Source: Armadillidium nasatum
Taxonomy: Eukaryota; Arthropoda; Malacostraca; Isopoda; Armadillidiidae
NCBI GenBank assembly: GCA_009176605.1
Contig: SEYY01000702.1
Coordinates: 1-42,325 of the forward strand
DNA length: 42,325 nt
Direction of reading: 5' to 3'
The translations under genes and the position numbers were made by a program. Positions 1-12,058 of the stretch are shown piece by piece. Under the pieces are notes generated by a model. That model was not told where the DNA came from. It saw only the letters and a program-made list of their open reading frames with translations, and searched no databases. Within the stretch, counting starts at the first letter, position 1; each line of letters begins with the position of its first letter.

Positions 1-4
1 ATAT

Positions 5-29
<25 letters not shown>
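1..29. repeat. (TA)n microsatellite at window edge
   Basis: Alternating TA with one interruption, cut by the window boundary, so its true length is unknown. Confidence 0.9.
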
Positions 30-36
<7 letters not shown>

Positions 37-1040
37 AAACTTATATTTTAGATTTAATTAAATATTTTATATTAAATTAATAGATAAAATGATTTAAAGT
101 ATCAAAATACGCTCTAAACTTAAAAAAATCTTTTATTGAACGGCGACATTTACATGTTTTTATGCCTCGTGTGAATTCTCTTGAAAACGTTTAATTACTT
201 GCCTATTTACCGTGGTCAGTGTGAGTCACTCTGACAGTTATGCTTTAAAACATTTTAACTAAAAAGTACTCATCTAAGCTTGAAGAAGTCGTCGAAAAGA
301 TGAGTATTTCCCCATTTAAGAATTTTAAATTACGTGTAGCCATATGGTAGTTATATATACTTTAACCCTTAGGGTAGGAATCTTTATAGATCTTTGTAAA
401 AGAAGTTAGGACCCAGCCAGACCAACTCAAACTGATACTTTGTTTTACTATTTGAATTAAATTGACTTATTCTTGCTTGTTAGGGTTGAGTTAGTATATT
501 AACTTGAATTGAATGTTTGACTTGACTTACTGTTTAAATAGTCCTTTGTTTTTTGAGCAGAGTTTTGAGAGTTCTTGCTTGATTAGGTTGAAGCTATGCT
601 CCTACTAGGCTACAATTTACCTAATTTACTTCTTTAAAATTTATTTATGCGCTTATACAAATGAGCCGAATATCAAAGTTTTAATTCTTGGAAACAAAGT
701 AAATCCCCTATCCCCTTTTTATAACCATTTGCAGAATATTTTAAATGGTGAGTTTATTAATTTCTTTTCGTTATTTGTAGGTTATTGTAATAGATTTAGG
801 TTTATTCTTGGCATAGCAGTAACATATCTGCTTTAAGCGTTTTCAGGGGTTTCAGCACCACAGAAATCCCAACAGCTTTCCAAGAATTGAAAAACCACGA
901 AAACTACTTACTTGTGATTTTCTAAATGCTTAGATAGACCCGAAGTCTATTGGATTAGCCTATTTTAATTGTAATTTTACTCACCTTTTGCTAAGTTTCC
1001 TTCATTACTTGGGATTTACTTTAACTTGGATGAAGGCTTA
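30..1040. other. AT-rich stretch with no recognisable gene
   Basis: No long open frame and no recognised motif. It lies just upstream of a gag-like fossil on the same strand, so part of it could be that element's leader or LTR. I could not identify a primer-binding site or an LTR boundary, so this remains a guess. Confidence 0.4.
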
Positions 1041-1172
1041 TTAATTTTAAATTTTACTGTTTAATAAATTAAATTACTTATTATTTTTGAATTTTACTGT
1101 TTGACAAATTAAATTGCTTATTAACCTTAAATTTTACTGTTTAACAAATTAAATTGCTTATTAATTTTAAAA
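1041..1172 (+). repeat. 40-bp minisatellite, about 3.3 copies
   Basis: Three back-to-back units (1041-1080, 1081-1120, 1121-1160) plus a partial fourth. Each unit carries the core AATTTTACTGTTTRAYAAAT followed by TAAATTRCTTATTA. The period is exactly 40 bp and units differ at a few positions. The array runs directly into the first ATG of the gag-like frame at 1172, so it probably sits in the leader of that retroelement. Tandem leader repeats occur in LTR elements, but a role here is not shown. Confidence 0.85.
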
Positions 1173-3480
1173 TGGCAGAGAAAATTGATGAATGCCGATC
1201 ATTAAATCGCCTTCTTGTTATTGAAAGACAGGAAATGAAATGACGTATTGAAGTAACAATGGCTAAGGTTAGTACTAGTTCTTGCTCTTCCTTTATAAAG
1301 GATAAAATAAGCGAAGGAAAAAATTGCATTAAATTATTAGAAAAAGTTGATAAAACCATTCTATACAATATCGTAAAGTTTGAAAGATTAGATGAATATT
1401 ATATAAGTGAACGTGATGCTGCCTATGATTATAAAATCGATATTGAAGAAAAAATTGCCATTATTGCGGAGAATTTAACTAAATCTAACACCCCCTCCCT
1501 TACTAGCGAAGTGTCTGTCCCACCTATTACCAATCCCCCTGAAGGTGCTACTTCTAACAACGGTGATAGACCTGTTTCTAACTTAAGTTTATTTAGAGGT
1601 GTAAAATAGCCTCCTTTCAAATTGGTAGATTTGAAGGGACGAAGAAGTTAAATTAGCTTTTTCTCGTTTCCTTTCTAAATTTAAAGCCCTAATTAATAGT
1701 AACTCTATTTACTCTGATGAAGAAAAATTTATTCATTTAATTAGTAATCTTAGAACTACCTCTTATGAGATAGTCAAACATCTTAGCCCTTAAGGTTCAA
1801 ATTACGATGTTGCATTCCAAAGTCGAAATTTTTTATTTTCATATTCTCCTGAAAATTTCAATATAGATAGCTTTTTCAAAAAAACTCCATTCCTAACGTT
1901 TTTACGAGAGATTTAAAGTTTAGGAGTAATTTTTAAATTAAGGTATGTTTAAATCTACGGTGAAGCCCCATAAAAAAAAATTTTTGATCTCAAACTTGGT
2001 GTGTATATTCAAAAATCTATTGGCTACAAAAACTTGAGTTTTGATGTGTGCATAACAGAAAACAGGTATATGCCCTTACTTGACAGGTGTCGAAATTTTT
2101 TTTTTTCCGATTTTGAAAAATTCACACATTCGGAAAAAAATTTAAAAAAAAAAAATATGGATTGGACGTCTTTGAAAATTGGATATTGTTTAGAAAGAGA
2201 TAGATCTAAAACTTTTATTTAAAACACTTTTAAAATCTATTTGTCCGAGATACAGCTTATCGAAAATGGCCGAATTTTCGACGAATTTCAAATTTTCCAA
2301 TTTTGAGAGGCTTATCTCGAATCAAACAATTAGTTTTTAAAAGTGTCCTAAATAAAGTTTTAGATCTCCTCTAAACAATTTCCAATTTTAAAAAAATTAG
2401 AAACATCAATTTTTTTAATAATTTTTTCCGAAGGGTATGTTTTTTTCAATTTTTTTTTCAAAAAAAAATTTGAACTTCTATAATCAATAACTATCAGTAC
2501 TTTTCCAAATGTTTTGTTTCTAATTTGTAGAAATTGGGGCTAAGAATGTACAGGGGAGTTTTTGGATCATTCTGACCAATTTTACCACTTCTATTAATCT
2601 CTTTTGAATTTTGACCCCTATTACTAGTAAACCGTTAGAAACTCAGAAAAACGTCAGAAATCGATAGTTCTTAGATATAAAAAATGCATATAGTAAATTT
2701 CAGCTCAATATCTCAAATAATAAAAAAAGTCTTGGGAATGACGTGTCCCTTAAACATTTTAAAGACTGAGTATCTAGATAAAGATTTTATTATTCAGAAA
2801 ATTATTGTTAGATTGCATGAAATACTCCCTCCACCTGAGGATGATTTAACAGCCTTAAAACAATTTTAAAATGAAGCTAAAGCTTTGGTATATGACCTTA
2901 AATCTTATAGCCTTGATTTCCTTATGTCAGAAACTGATGGGTTTCATATGATTAGTACAACTGTAGTTTATGTTGCCTCCAAAATTTCCTAATACCTTAA
3001 TTGATAAAGTACAGTCGAATTACCCTAATATCTTAGATTTGTTTGATAACTCCTCTATATTACTTAGACGATTGGAACTAACACTCAGAAACCAGCATCA
3101 ACCTATAAGCATGATGATTTTAACTTTAAGAAAAATAAATTTGGTAGAAACAATAATGGTAATAGCCTTAGTAATAATACAAACAATGGTTATGAGTATA
3201 AAAGGTTTGCTAATTATGATGGTGGCCATAATGAAGGATATGGTAGAGATAAGTTCTCTCATTTTGTCATCCTAAACCTACGCTTGAAAACTTTCAAATT
3301 TCCCAAAAATCTACCAAATCCCATTTTCCTTCTAAAAACAAGGGTCCCAATCTACCTTTTCCTTGTAAATTTTGCAATGGGGCTGGTCACACAATGAACA
3401 AATGTCCAGTTTACCCTGATATTGAATCTAGATTAAATAGGTGTGATCAGTTAAACATTTTAGGCCCTAGTGGCTTATAG
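1172..3480 (+). mobile_element. BEL/Pao-like LTR retrotransposon gag fossil (partial)
   Basis: Plus-strand fragments read as gag. An N-terminal coiled-coil-like part (1172-1606) is followed by a piece around 1650-1790 resembling the BEL/Pao gag core (FKALINSNSIYSDEEKFIHL). A third piece (about 2755-2990) contains PPPEDDLTALKQF and DLKSYSLDFL. A zinc knuckle of form CX2CX4HX4C (CKFCNGAGHTMNKC) lies at 3364-3405, followed by YPDIESRLNRC, as in BEL/Pao gag. No protease, RT or integrase follows, so only the gag part survives. It is broken, with several breaks, and looks old. A separate palindromic DNA element is inserted within it (1794-2749). Assignment to BEL/Pao rather than another LTR clade is moderately sure. 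Confidence 0.6.
1794..2749. mobile_element. TTAA-flanked palindromic DNA transposon (Kolobok-like, non-autonomous)
   Basis: TTAA occurs at 1790-1793 and again at 2750-2753, as a target-site duplication. Inside, the left end starts GG and reaches CATTCCAAAGTC; the right end, reverse-complemented, starts GGGACACGTCATTCCCAAG. The whole 956 bp folds on itself around position 2270. For example, CTAAATAAAGTTTTAGATCT near 2347-2366 mirrors AGATCTAAAACTTTTATTTA near 2203-2222. Runs of A and T separate the matching blocks and there is no coding capacity. TTAA targets with ends beginning RRGG are a feature of the Kolobok superfamily; piggyBac also uses TTAA. It is inserted in the gag fossil and so is younger than it. 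Related palindromes lie inside hAT copies A, B and D. Confidence 0.65.
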
Positions 3481-3504
3481 TCTGGGGGCGACCCCTTTTT
3501 GTAG

Positions 3505-3744
3505 TTGATTGATGAGCAAAGATTGCAAAACAAATCCCAAGTCCCAAACAAATTCGCAACGAGGATGATTGAAAAGGAGAGACGGTATTCGGAATTTAAT
3601 AACACCACTAAATTCTATTCACTCCAGGATGTTTACAGACCAGTACAGACAGCTAAAAGTTTCAAGAGATACAACAAAGACCCAGCCTGGAGTGGAACAA
3701 AATTAGAAAATATAAATAATACAGCTTTTTGCATAAATAATTAA
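3505..3744 (+). CDS. unrecognised 79-codon ORF, possible host or element exon
   Basis: Open from an ATG at 3505 to a stop at 3742-3744. The peptide is basic and of mixed composition (FATRMIEKERRYSEFNNTTK ... YNKDPAWSGTKLENINNTAF), unlike the simple-sequence frames around it, and its base composition is less AT-rich than the flanks. It starts just after the gag-like fossil ends, with no promoter or splice signal I can defend. I do not recognise the family. It could be a last exon of a host gene, a retrocopy fragment, or chance. Confidence 0.3.
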   Translation: MIDEQRLQNKSQVPNKFATRMIEKERRYSEFNNTTKFYSLQDVYRPVQTAKSFKRYNKDPAWSGTKLENINNTAFCINN

Positions 3745-3805
3745 ATACATACATGATAAAATACACATAAAATAATGAAAGGTAAACACACATGGGTGTA
3801 CACAT

Positions 3806-4660
<855 letters not shown>

Positions 4661-5677
4661 GTTAGGCATTTGTGTGGCATAATTAATAAATAAGAAATGT
4701 ATCACCAAAGACCCTTTTCATAGAGAAAAAAATAAAAACCTATACAATAAAATAAGAAAAATGTGAGGCGTGCTCCATACCTAAGATAACGTGATTGCAA
4801 CAAAAAGATATAAGTGGGAAACTTCCTTTTTCGCTAGAAAACCTTGGGCATTCACAGGGCAAGCAGGAACGTAATTTGGAGCCGGTGGTTATGTTAAGAC
4901 ACTTGCATCCAATAAAAAAATGTTTTAATCACAACACCAAGAAAACAATATGCCGAGCCCTATGCTAAAAGTCTGGAAGCGCCGAGAAGAAACGTCTACA
5001 TTCCAAAATGGTTGCCAAGAAAAAGAAACAACGTGGTTCGCTACGAGCTGCGCTCGCTGGTGAAAAAAAAGAACAACGCTATGCTCTGAAGAAAAGTCTC
5101 TAAACTCTCTAGAGATATTTAAACCTGACGGCACCGTTGGAGCCGCCACACCTTAAATCTGAAGGTTTACACCTTTTTACACTCAGGTGATAATAGTAAC
5201 TTATATTAGCCAACTCACAATCACCTAAGAAAACAACTCAGCCTGGAGCCTAACAATAATAAAACATGCGGTAGGATTGGTTTTTTGAATACAAATATCA
5301 TAAGACTTACAAGGCTTACTTAGGCCTACTGTATCTATTAAAATCCAAAAACCACAATATTAAAACGAACAGTAGTCTAACATCTAGCAATTACAATAAA
5401 GCCTATACATCGGCTTATGTTATGATTAGGATATACCCGAAATTGACCGAAACTATAAATTGCAATAACTGCAACAATAAAAGACAAGAGAAACCAGAAA
5501 CTTGCAACAAAACCGTTCAATAGTAAGTCTTAAAATTTAACCGGAGCGTTGAAAAATTTGAATACAAATTCATTAACATTTCTTTAGAAAGATATAAAAA
5601 CTTTGGGTTTAGCTTTTATTAAATGACCTGAAAGAAAAGGGTCGCAATTAGTGTTGATAATGATGATTTCTTGCTTT
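4661..5677. other. no recognisable gene
   Basis: A short, less AT-rich island at about 4960-5150 has a small frame on each strand: a lysine-rich 31-codon one on plus from 5008, and a 74-codon one on minus. Neither resembles a known family. The rest is AT-rich with no repeats that I could match elsewhere in the window. Confidence 0.4.
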
Positions 5678-6315
5678 GAAAATAAGAGCTATGAAGAGAG
5701 GTTGAAGGAGTTAGGAATGTTCAATCGGTTGAAAGGAGATTTCTCAGAGGGGATATGATACAAGTTTACAATTATTTGCATCTGACAGTAATATAGAGAT
5801 TGAAAAATACTTTATAGTGGATCGTGAAAGAGTAACTAGAGAACATGTTAAGAAAGTTAAAAAGAAGCCATGCCATCTCGATCTAAAAAAAATACTCTTT
5901 CAGCAATAGAGTTGTTAATTTTTGGAATGGCTTGCCACAAGAGATTGTTGACTGTGATTCTCTTGTCAAATTTAAAAGGGGACTAGATAGATATATGGAT
6001 GTTTTAGGTATTTTATAGTATAACTTGAACAAGCCAAATTGGCGGGTATATATGAATTTTTAGATCAGCCTATGACTAAGCCTAACGGGCAGTTTTTTTT
6101 GTAGTGGGTGATGATTCATTGAATATTGCATGTATAATTGAGCTTAGTTTTATTTTTATCTTTGCATGAATGAACTGATAACTAGGGATAGGATATACCT
6201 AGTCTTTCGTGCATGTATTAGTATTGATATTGTTTTTATTTGTTTGGACTGGGACAGTATCGATAGGTCCTTGTGGCTTCTTACTATCTCTATTTTCCTA
6301 TGTTCTTATGTTACA
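5678..6315 (+). mobile_element. CR1/L2-like LINE, 3' end (truncated)
   Basis: The C-terminus of a non-LTR retrotransposon ORF2 reads ENKSYEERLKELGMFNRLK, then in the next frame RRFLRGDMIQVYNYL. It continues IEKYFIVDRERVTREHVKKV and ends VVNFWNGLPQEIVDCDSLVK, stopping near 6018. The series YEERLKxLGMxxLxxRRxRGDMI ... WNxLPxEVV is the usual tail of CR1/L2-group LINE polymerases. About 300 bp of 3' UTR follow, ending near 6310 in CTATTTTCCTATGTTCTTATG, which resembles the short octamer tail of CR1-type elements. At least one frameshift (about 5733) and an internal stop (about 5878) make it a dead 5'-truncated copy. Confidence 0.75.
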
Positions 6316-6791
6316 ATTAAATTATAATAGGAGACTTACTATGAACTGTTTCTAAAGAAACGATGGCTTTAGAAGTTACTTCATATACGATTTCAATATA
6401 ATTAAGAACGTTGCGCAAATATTTGAGTAGAAGGCAATAGATATGATCGTAAGAAAGAGTTGAAATTGAAAAATATATAACTCATACCTTATACCTTCGA
6501 ATTCTAAGGACTTGTAATGAACAAGCAAAAACTCTTACATTTTTAATAACATCTAGACTCGAAAAATGATTTGATAAACTGTGTGTTATTTAACCGGCAG
6601 TCTGTTTAGTTGAAAAAATATGCTACATCGATACAAAAAACAAACCAACTCTATGAACCCCTATCAAGGAGAACTTAAAATATATATAAGTATATACACT
6701 AGATAAATTAGTGAAAGCATATAAACAGTTTTTATAATTTTTAGACATACATGAAGTCAGGAACTTTAAACTTCCCTATTCATCTCTCACC
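6316..6791. other. AT-rich stretch, nothing recognised
   Basis: No open frame of note and no repeat matched elsewhere in the window. Confidence 0.5.
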
Positions 6792-7173
6792 TTGGACAAT
6801 TCAGAGCTGATTCTTACATACATATTATACATATATAGAAAACAAAAAAGGAGGTTGAATACAGCCTTTACAAGATTGCGAATGGAGCATACTGGACTTA
6901 ACTCTTATCTTTATAAGTTGGACTTAACAAGAGATCCATACTGCCCATGGTGTCCTACAGTGGAGGTGGACATTACTCACTTCCTGTTATGCTGTCCCTA
7001 AGTACCTTGTAGCCAGATCTCACCTTCTTATGAACTTATGTCCTCTAAGACATTCAGTTCTGTCTCTCCCCATTATGCTGGATGCTAATAACACACCTCA
7101 GAATTTCAAAACAGCAGTTATTGAAGCAACTTACAAGTTCCTCACCCGAACTGAGGAACTCAAACGAATCTGA
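6792..7173 (+). mobile_element. LINE ORF2 C-terminal fragment (zinc-binding tail)
   Basis: From about 6840 the peptide reads KRRLNTAFTRLRMEHTGLNS ... LDLTRDPYCPWCPTVEVDIT, then HFLLCCP. One frameshift near 6999 leads into YLVARSHLLMNLCPLRHSVL and a stop at 7171-7173. The pattern TxLRxxHTxLN followed by CxxC ... HFLLxCP is the post-RT or post-RNase H tail found in many LINEs, including Jockey, I and CR1 relatives. The fragment is 5'-truncated. It is a different family from the element ending at 6315 and from the Jockey copies. Confidence 0.7.
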
Positions 7174-8575
7174 ACCAAGTGATGTCTAGTGAATGGACCA
7201 TAGGCAAAGGTTAAAAACAAGTCACGAAACCATAGGGTGTGTGTGTATTCCACGAAATCAAGCGTGACCACAGCCTAGATTGTGGCGTGACGTCACTCTT
7301 AAGCCAACAGCAGCGAAAATATTATACAGATTCTTTGACTATCGTTGGACACCTCGCTGTAGCAATTAACAGCTGATCTATATAAACAAACGTAAATATA
7401 TTTTAAAATCTTATTTAATCAGTCCTTTAATTAATTTAAGCAATCACTTTATTTAATCAATATCATAAATGCCATATGAATTGGAGTGTAAGACAACGAA
7501 TGAAGGAAACGATGGTTTTAAAGACTTTATCGGCTGCCATGATTAAAAACATTGGAATCAACGAATTTCCTAAGAAGTGAAAATATTTAATTCTCTTCAT
7601 TTAAAAGAAATTAATGATCCGATAAACGCCAAAATAATTATCCGTAGTAATTTGCAAACAAGTTTATCTGAGTAAGAATATTTACAAAAGGTATTTATTC
7701 TATAACAAAAAAGAGTTGCAATAACTCCTCCACATTTGTTTATATCACGTGACCATTCAAGATAGCACAGTGAAGATTGAAGATAGAAATTTCTATCATA
7801 AAGCTGTGTTTCTATCCTCAATTTTCGCTGCCGCGAACAAAAAATTATTGCAGCAAGACTCGTGGGTCGATTCATGAGACACTTCGCAATCCCTTGAAGA
7901 ATTTTGATCGTGGAACATTCCCATTTAATGCACGAAACCATAGACGTGTATGCACGAAACGCATAAAATGTGGATTTAATTAACACATGACATTTCGTTT
8001 ACATAACACAGCTGACCAAACAGGAACGTACAAGCGTTTACCCGTGCATAGTATTTCTTGTTTGCTGATTGTTTTGAATTTGTTATTCGCAGCTTTAGTG
8101 ATTCACTCATTCGGAAACAGACCGCATGCGAAATTTTAGAAACGCTTCTTTTTTAAATGTAAATATGAACCCAAATCTTTTAATATTTCTGAGCTTTTTG
8201 ACAATCATTTTTCTTGTAGAAATAGCAAGAAAATAGGTACACTTGAAAGTGCAGTGACCACTCAAGACTCCCCCAAATAAGAACATGAAAATAGAGACAG
8301 AAGCCACATGGGACAATCAAGACTGTCAGTCAAAACAGATAGTAATAATTCTAATACTACTATGCAACAAAACTAGGTCTATCTTATCCTAAGTTATCAT
8401 TATCAATTCCTTCATGCAAAATATGATAAAACTAAAATTAAGCCCCACATATATTTAGTAAACTTATCTTGCATGCAATGAATCAACACTCTCTACAAAA
8501 CTGCTAATTAGGCTTAGTCACAAACTGATCTAGGTAATTCTTTAATATAGTGGCTTGTTATCTGATTTTTATCAT
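7174..8575. other. no recognisable gene; partly less AT-rich
   Basis: The first 100-150 bp may be the 3' UTR of the LINE ending at 7173. Short open frames at 7597-7986 (minus) and 8107-8316 (minus) show no domain I recognise and overlap plus-strand frames of equal quality. No element ends were found. Confidence 0.4.
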
Positions 8576-8830
8576 ATTTTCTCAGGAAACTGTAAATTCA
8601 TTACAAATCAGGGTAATACTTTAGTTTAGGGGGCCTTTTTTTTTTTTTTTCTTCTCAGCGTAACTACGAAAAGGAAATATGTTTTTTGGTTAATCGACAA
8701 ATGCCAAATCATTTTATAAGAAAAAAAATAAATAAATATTTTAATTAAGAAAAAACTTTAAAACTAATGAAAATTATTTTTCTTCAATGTGATGTCATGA
8801 GATCATGTAATACAGCCATAGACTTTGAAT
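8576..8830 (+). repeat. dispersed repeat R1, copy 1
   Basis: The segment matches the reverse complement of 14700-14930. The shared blocks are GGGTAAYACTTTAGTKTAGG, GGGGGCC with a T-tract, CTCAGCGTAACT, AAAAGGAAAT, CGCCAAATYATTT-like, and GATGTCAT followed by ATC. No coding content and no clear terminal repeats were found, so the class is unknown. Confidence 0.6.
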
Positions 8831-8985
8831 ACGGCAGAATGAGAATGACATAGTCCTATAAAGGTTGTCAGTGCTTTCATGTTAATGGGTTTCCTATAAT
8901 TTTTTTTTACTTACCCATCAAAATAAAAAAAAAATTTTTTTGGCAACGTATTAAATCTCTCTCTCTTTCTCTTTTAAGGAGGAAT

Positions 8986-9197
8986 ATAAGTGAAAATTTT
9001 ATCATCATCACTCACGGGTTGGGGGGTATGGGGGGCAGAGCCACCTGTAGACAAATGATCATGTGCCATGCATTTATGATTTCTGTACTGCAATAATGCA
9101 TATTATTAAAATACAAGATGCAAATGCATGGCACACGAAAGTTTGTCTATGGCTTATCCCCCAACCCGTAAGTGGGGGTGATAAAATTTTCACTTAC
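8986..9197. repeat. 212-bp imperfect inverted repeat (hairpin)
   Basis: The left arm carries TAAGTGAAAATTTTATCA, CTCACGGGTTGGGGG, GTAGACAAA and GTGCCATGCATTT. The right arm, reverse-complemented, carries TAAGTGAAAATTTTATCA, CTTACGGGTTGGGGG, ATAGACAAA and GTGCCATGCATTT. Each arm is about 100 bp and the centre is near 9096. The outer CACTCACGGG block resembles the LINE 3' end at 39135-39200, so this could be two LINE tails head to head or a small foldback element. Confidence 0.8.
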
Positions 9198-9214
9198 ATT
9201 TCTCTCTCTTATAC

Positions 9215-9216
<2 letters not shown>

Positions 9217-9269
<53 letters not shown>
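9217..9269. repeat. (TTA)n microsatellite
   Basis: About 17 TTA/ATT units directly to the right of the hairpin. Confidence 0.95.
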
Positions 9270-9341
9270 CACTACACTATATCCCGCATCATGCAGGGTG
9301 GTTTCGACTGCAGAAACAAAAATTCCTGCAATCGTACTTGG

Positions 9342-9446
<105 letters not shown>

Positions 9447-9964
9447 AACCGACCGGGGCCCCGGCACCGGGGAACCCGGCCATAACCCCGGCTAAAAATT
9501 AGGGAGAACCGGGGTTTGCCAGCCGGGGTTAAAATAAGAAATTATACTTAAGGGGACAATCCAATTTCATTTTTTTTTTTTTTTTAATTTTCAGCCGATT
9601 CTCCTGAAATTTTCAGTGTATATAGCTTTTCTCTTTTTTAGTGTTTTCTTGAGTCTATAACTGTTAAAAAAAAATTTTCTTCTTCTTCTTTTTACCCTTT
9701 TCAAATGAATGGCGAGGCCAAACCACTTTTTGGAATGACCTGAAATTTGTACTGTATATTCAGAATTCTACTGGCAACAAAAACTTGTAACAGACTTTTG
9801 TTCCTAGAGTTACAGGAAAAATGTTATAAGCCCAAAACTGAACAGCTATTAAAATATTTAAAATTTTTTTTTTTTAAAAAAAAAATCCATCTTTTCGGAC
9901 AAAAAAATTAAAACAAAAAAAAATACAACTATAACATTTATGTTTGGTGGGTGTATAGAGAGGA

Positions 9965-11757
9965 GACGAAGTAATAGAGAGAAGATCCTTATTAAAAATT
10001 AGAAAAAGAGGTGGAGATACAACAGATCCTTGAGGAACACCACTATTTATAGATTTATAGGAAGAACGGTGGCCGTCTACAATAGCTGCTATAGAACGAC
10101 CGGAAAGGAAATTAGAGAAAAGGTTACAGAGAGAAGAATAGATTCCGAAAGAAGGGAAGTTTGGAAATCATGGCTTTGTGGCAGACTCTATCAAAGGATT
10201 CAATATGTCTAGCGCCACAGCGAAAAATTCACCGAAACCCCGAAGAGCGGAGGACCAAGAGTCAGAAAGTAGGGAAAGAAGATTACCAGTAGAACGTTCT
10301 TTACGAAAGCCATACTGGCGATAAGAGATAAGATTAGAAGAATTAAGGTGTTTCCAAATTTTCCTGTTAAGGATAGATTCGAAAACTTTAGAAAGAACGG
10401 AGGTCAAAGAAATAGGACGGTAGTAAAAGGGTTCAGAGGGGCCCCTCTTCTTCGGCACAGGTTGAATGAGCGCACAATTCCAGCAAGAAGGAAGGACAAA
10501 GTAGAAAGGCAAAGAGGAAATAGTTTACCAAGTCTGGGTGCAAGCTCGGATGCACAATTTTTGAGAACAAAGAGGAATACCATCAGGACCATACGCCTTC
10601 TTAGTGTTAAAAGCTCAGAGATAGCAGAAATGACATCTTTAGCAGAAATTACAATGTTAGGCATAAATGAGTTGGAGGAGGTTGAAGGAGGAATAGCTCC
10701 GGAATCGTCTAAGGTACAATTAGAGGCAAAAGTATGAGCGAATAGTTCAGCTTTAGTAGAAGGTAAAATGGCAGTTGTGCCGTCAGAATAAACTAGTGGA
10801 GGGAAAGAGGAAGAAGCAAAGTTAGAATTAACATTTTTTGCAAAATGCTAGAAAGGGCGAGAGGAAGAGGATCCAGAAAGATAACTGCATTTGCGGCGGA
10901 GAAAAGAGTTTTTGTGTCTTGAACAATAGATTTTGTACGATTCCGGGATGAAATATAAATTGAATGAGTTTCAGGAGTTTGAAGACGACGGTAATCTCAG
11001 AAGGCAGCATCCCTACGGCGGATAGCGCGAGAACAAGCAGAGGTAAACCAAAGTTTATTTGGTTTAGTAGAAGGGAAAGAAAATTGAATATACCCCTCCA
11101 TGTCAGAAGAATCACCTATGTTATACGCTCAGCACACTCCGAGGGACCCCTCCCACGAAAGCAATAATCATTCCACGGAAAATCTAAGAATTACAACCGA
11201 AAGTCAGACCAGTTAGTGGCACCGAAATGCCAGAAACGTCTCCTCGCTGAAAGACGAAGTCCGTTCTTGCGGAAGACTTGAAGAGACAGAACAAGAATAC
11301 GGATATAAGAAGGTGATCTGATGAACCCAGAGGAGGAAAGAGTTTAACAGTATAAGGAGAAGGATAAGATAAGAAATATTAAGTGTGTTGGATTCATCAC
11401 CAAGACGGTCAGGGATACGGGTAGGGATTTGCACCAACTGCTCAAGGTTGTTCTGGATAGAAATGTTGTGTGCGAGTTCACCGGCTGGATCATGAGAACT
11501 AGATGAAAGCCATTGGCGGTGGTGAACATTGAAATCCACTTAAAAGATGATTTTGGAGAAAGGAGAAGTAGAAAGAATGTGCTCTATTTTGGAATTTAAA
11601 TAGTCTCAGAATTTTTTATAGTCAGTAGAATTAAGAGATAAATAGACAGAACAAATAAATTTAGAAGTAGAATTGGAAGAGAGCTTTAAGTCATAAAGTA
11701 GAGAATTCGTGAGACTCCAAATTAGCGACAAGAGAGTAAATAACATCTTTGCGCGCA
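9965..11757 (-). mobile_element. Jockey-type LINE fragment lacking both ends
   Basis: Read on minus from 11757 downwards. The C-terminal part of an AP endonuclease comes first (FNVHHRQWLSSSSHDPAGEL, NNLEQLVQIPTRIPDRLGDE near 11400-11540). A linker follows, then reverse transcriptase (CALIQPVPKKRGPSEPFYYR, PISLTSVLSKVFESILNRKI, QYGFRKERSTGNLLSLL at 10200-10480). The next RT block with SINSGVPQGSVVSPPLFL lies at about 9980-10090. The RT stops before its YADD motif. Frames are broken by several shifts. The 3' part of ORF2, the 3' UTR and the poly-A are absent, and so is the 5' end. A normal LINE insertion keeps its 3' end, so this is probably repair filler rather than a direct insertion. It replaces the centre of the hAT palindrome. 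Confidence 0.8.
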
Positions 11758-12058
11758 TATATAAGATTATTCAGTTAAATTTTCAGTCCATGTGGACCAG
11801 TGGTTTGACCACGCTATTCATTTTTTTCAACTTTGGGTCCAAATAACTTTCAAACCGTTATAGATTCAGAAAAATGCTCGAAATCAACTCAGAACTTCGG
11901 GACAAAATACATATACCCTGAAAATTTCAGCTTAATCAGTCAAAAATAAAAAAAAATATTCAAACAAAATATAAGAAAATTAAGATTTTCCTTCTTGCTT
12001 TTTTAAAATTTTCTTTTTTTCTGTTTCTTTTGACAGCTCCTTTTCTGCTAGTGAATGT

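Noticed and set aside
4925-5149. 74-codon minus frame in a less AT-rich island
   Set aside because: No motif and no conserved neighbour; the opposite strand has an equally plausible short frame.
10348-11167. Plus-strand frames of 129 and 67 codons
   Set aside because: Antisense shadows of the Jockey LINE RT and endonuclease linker.
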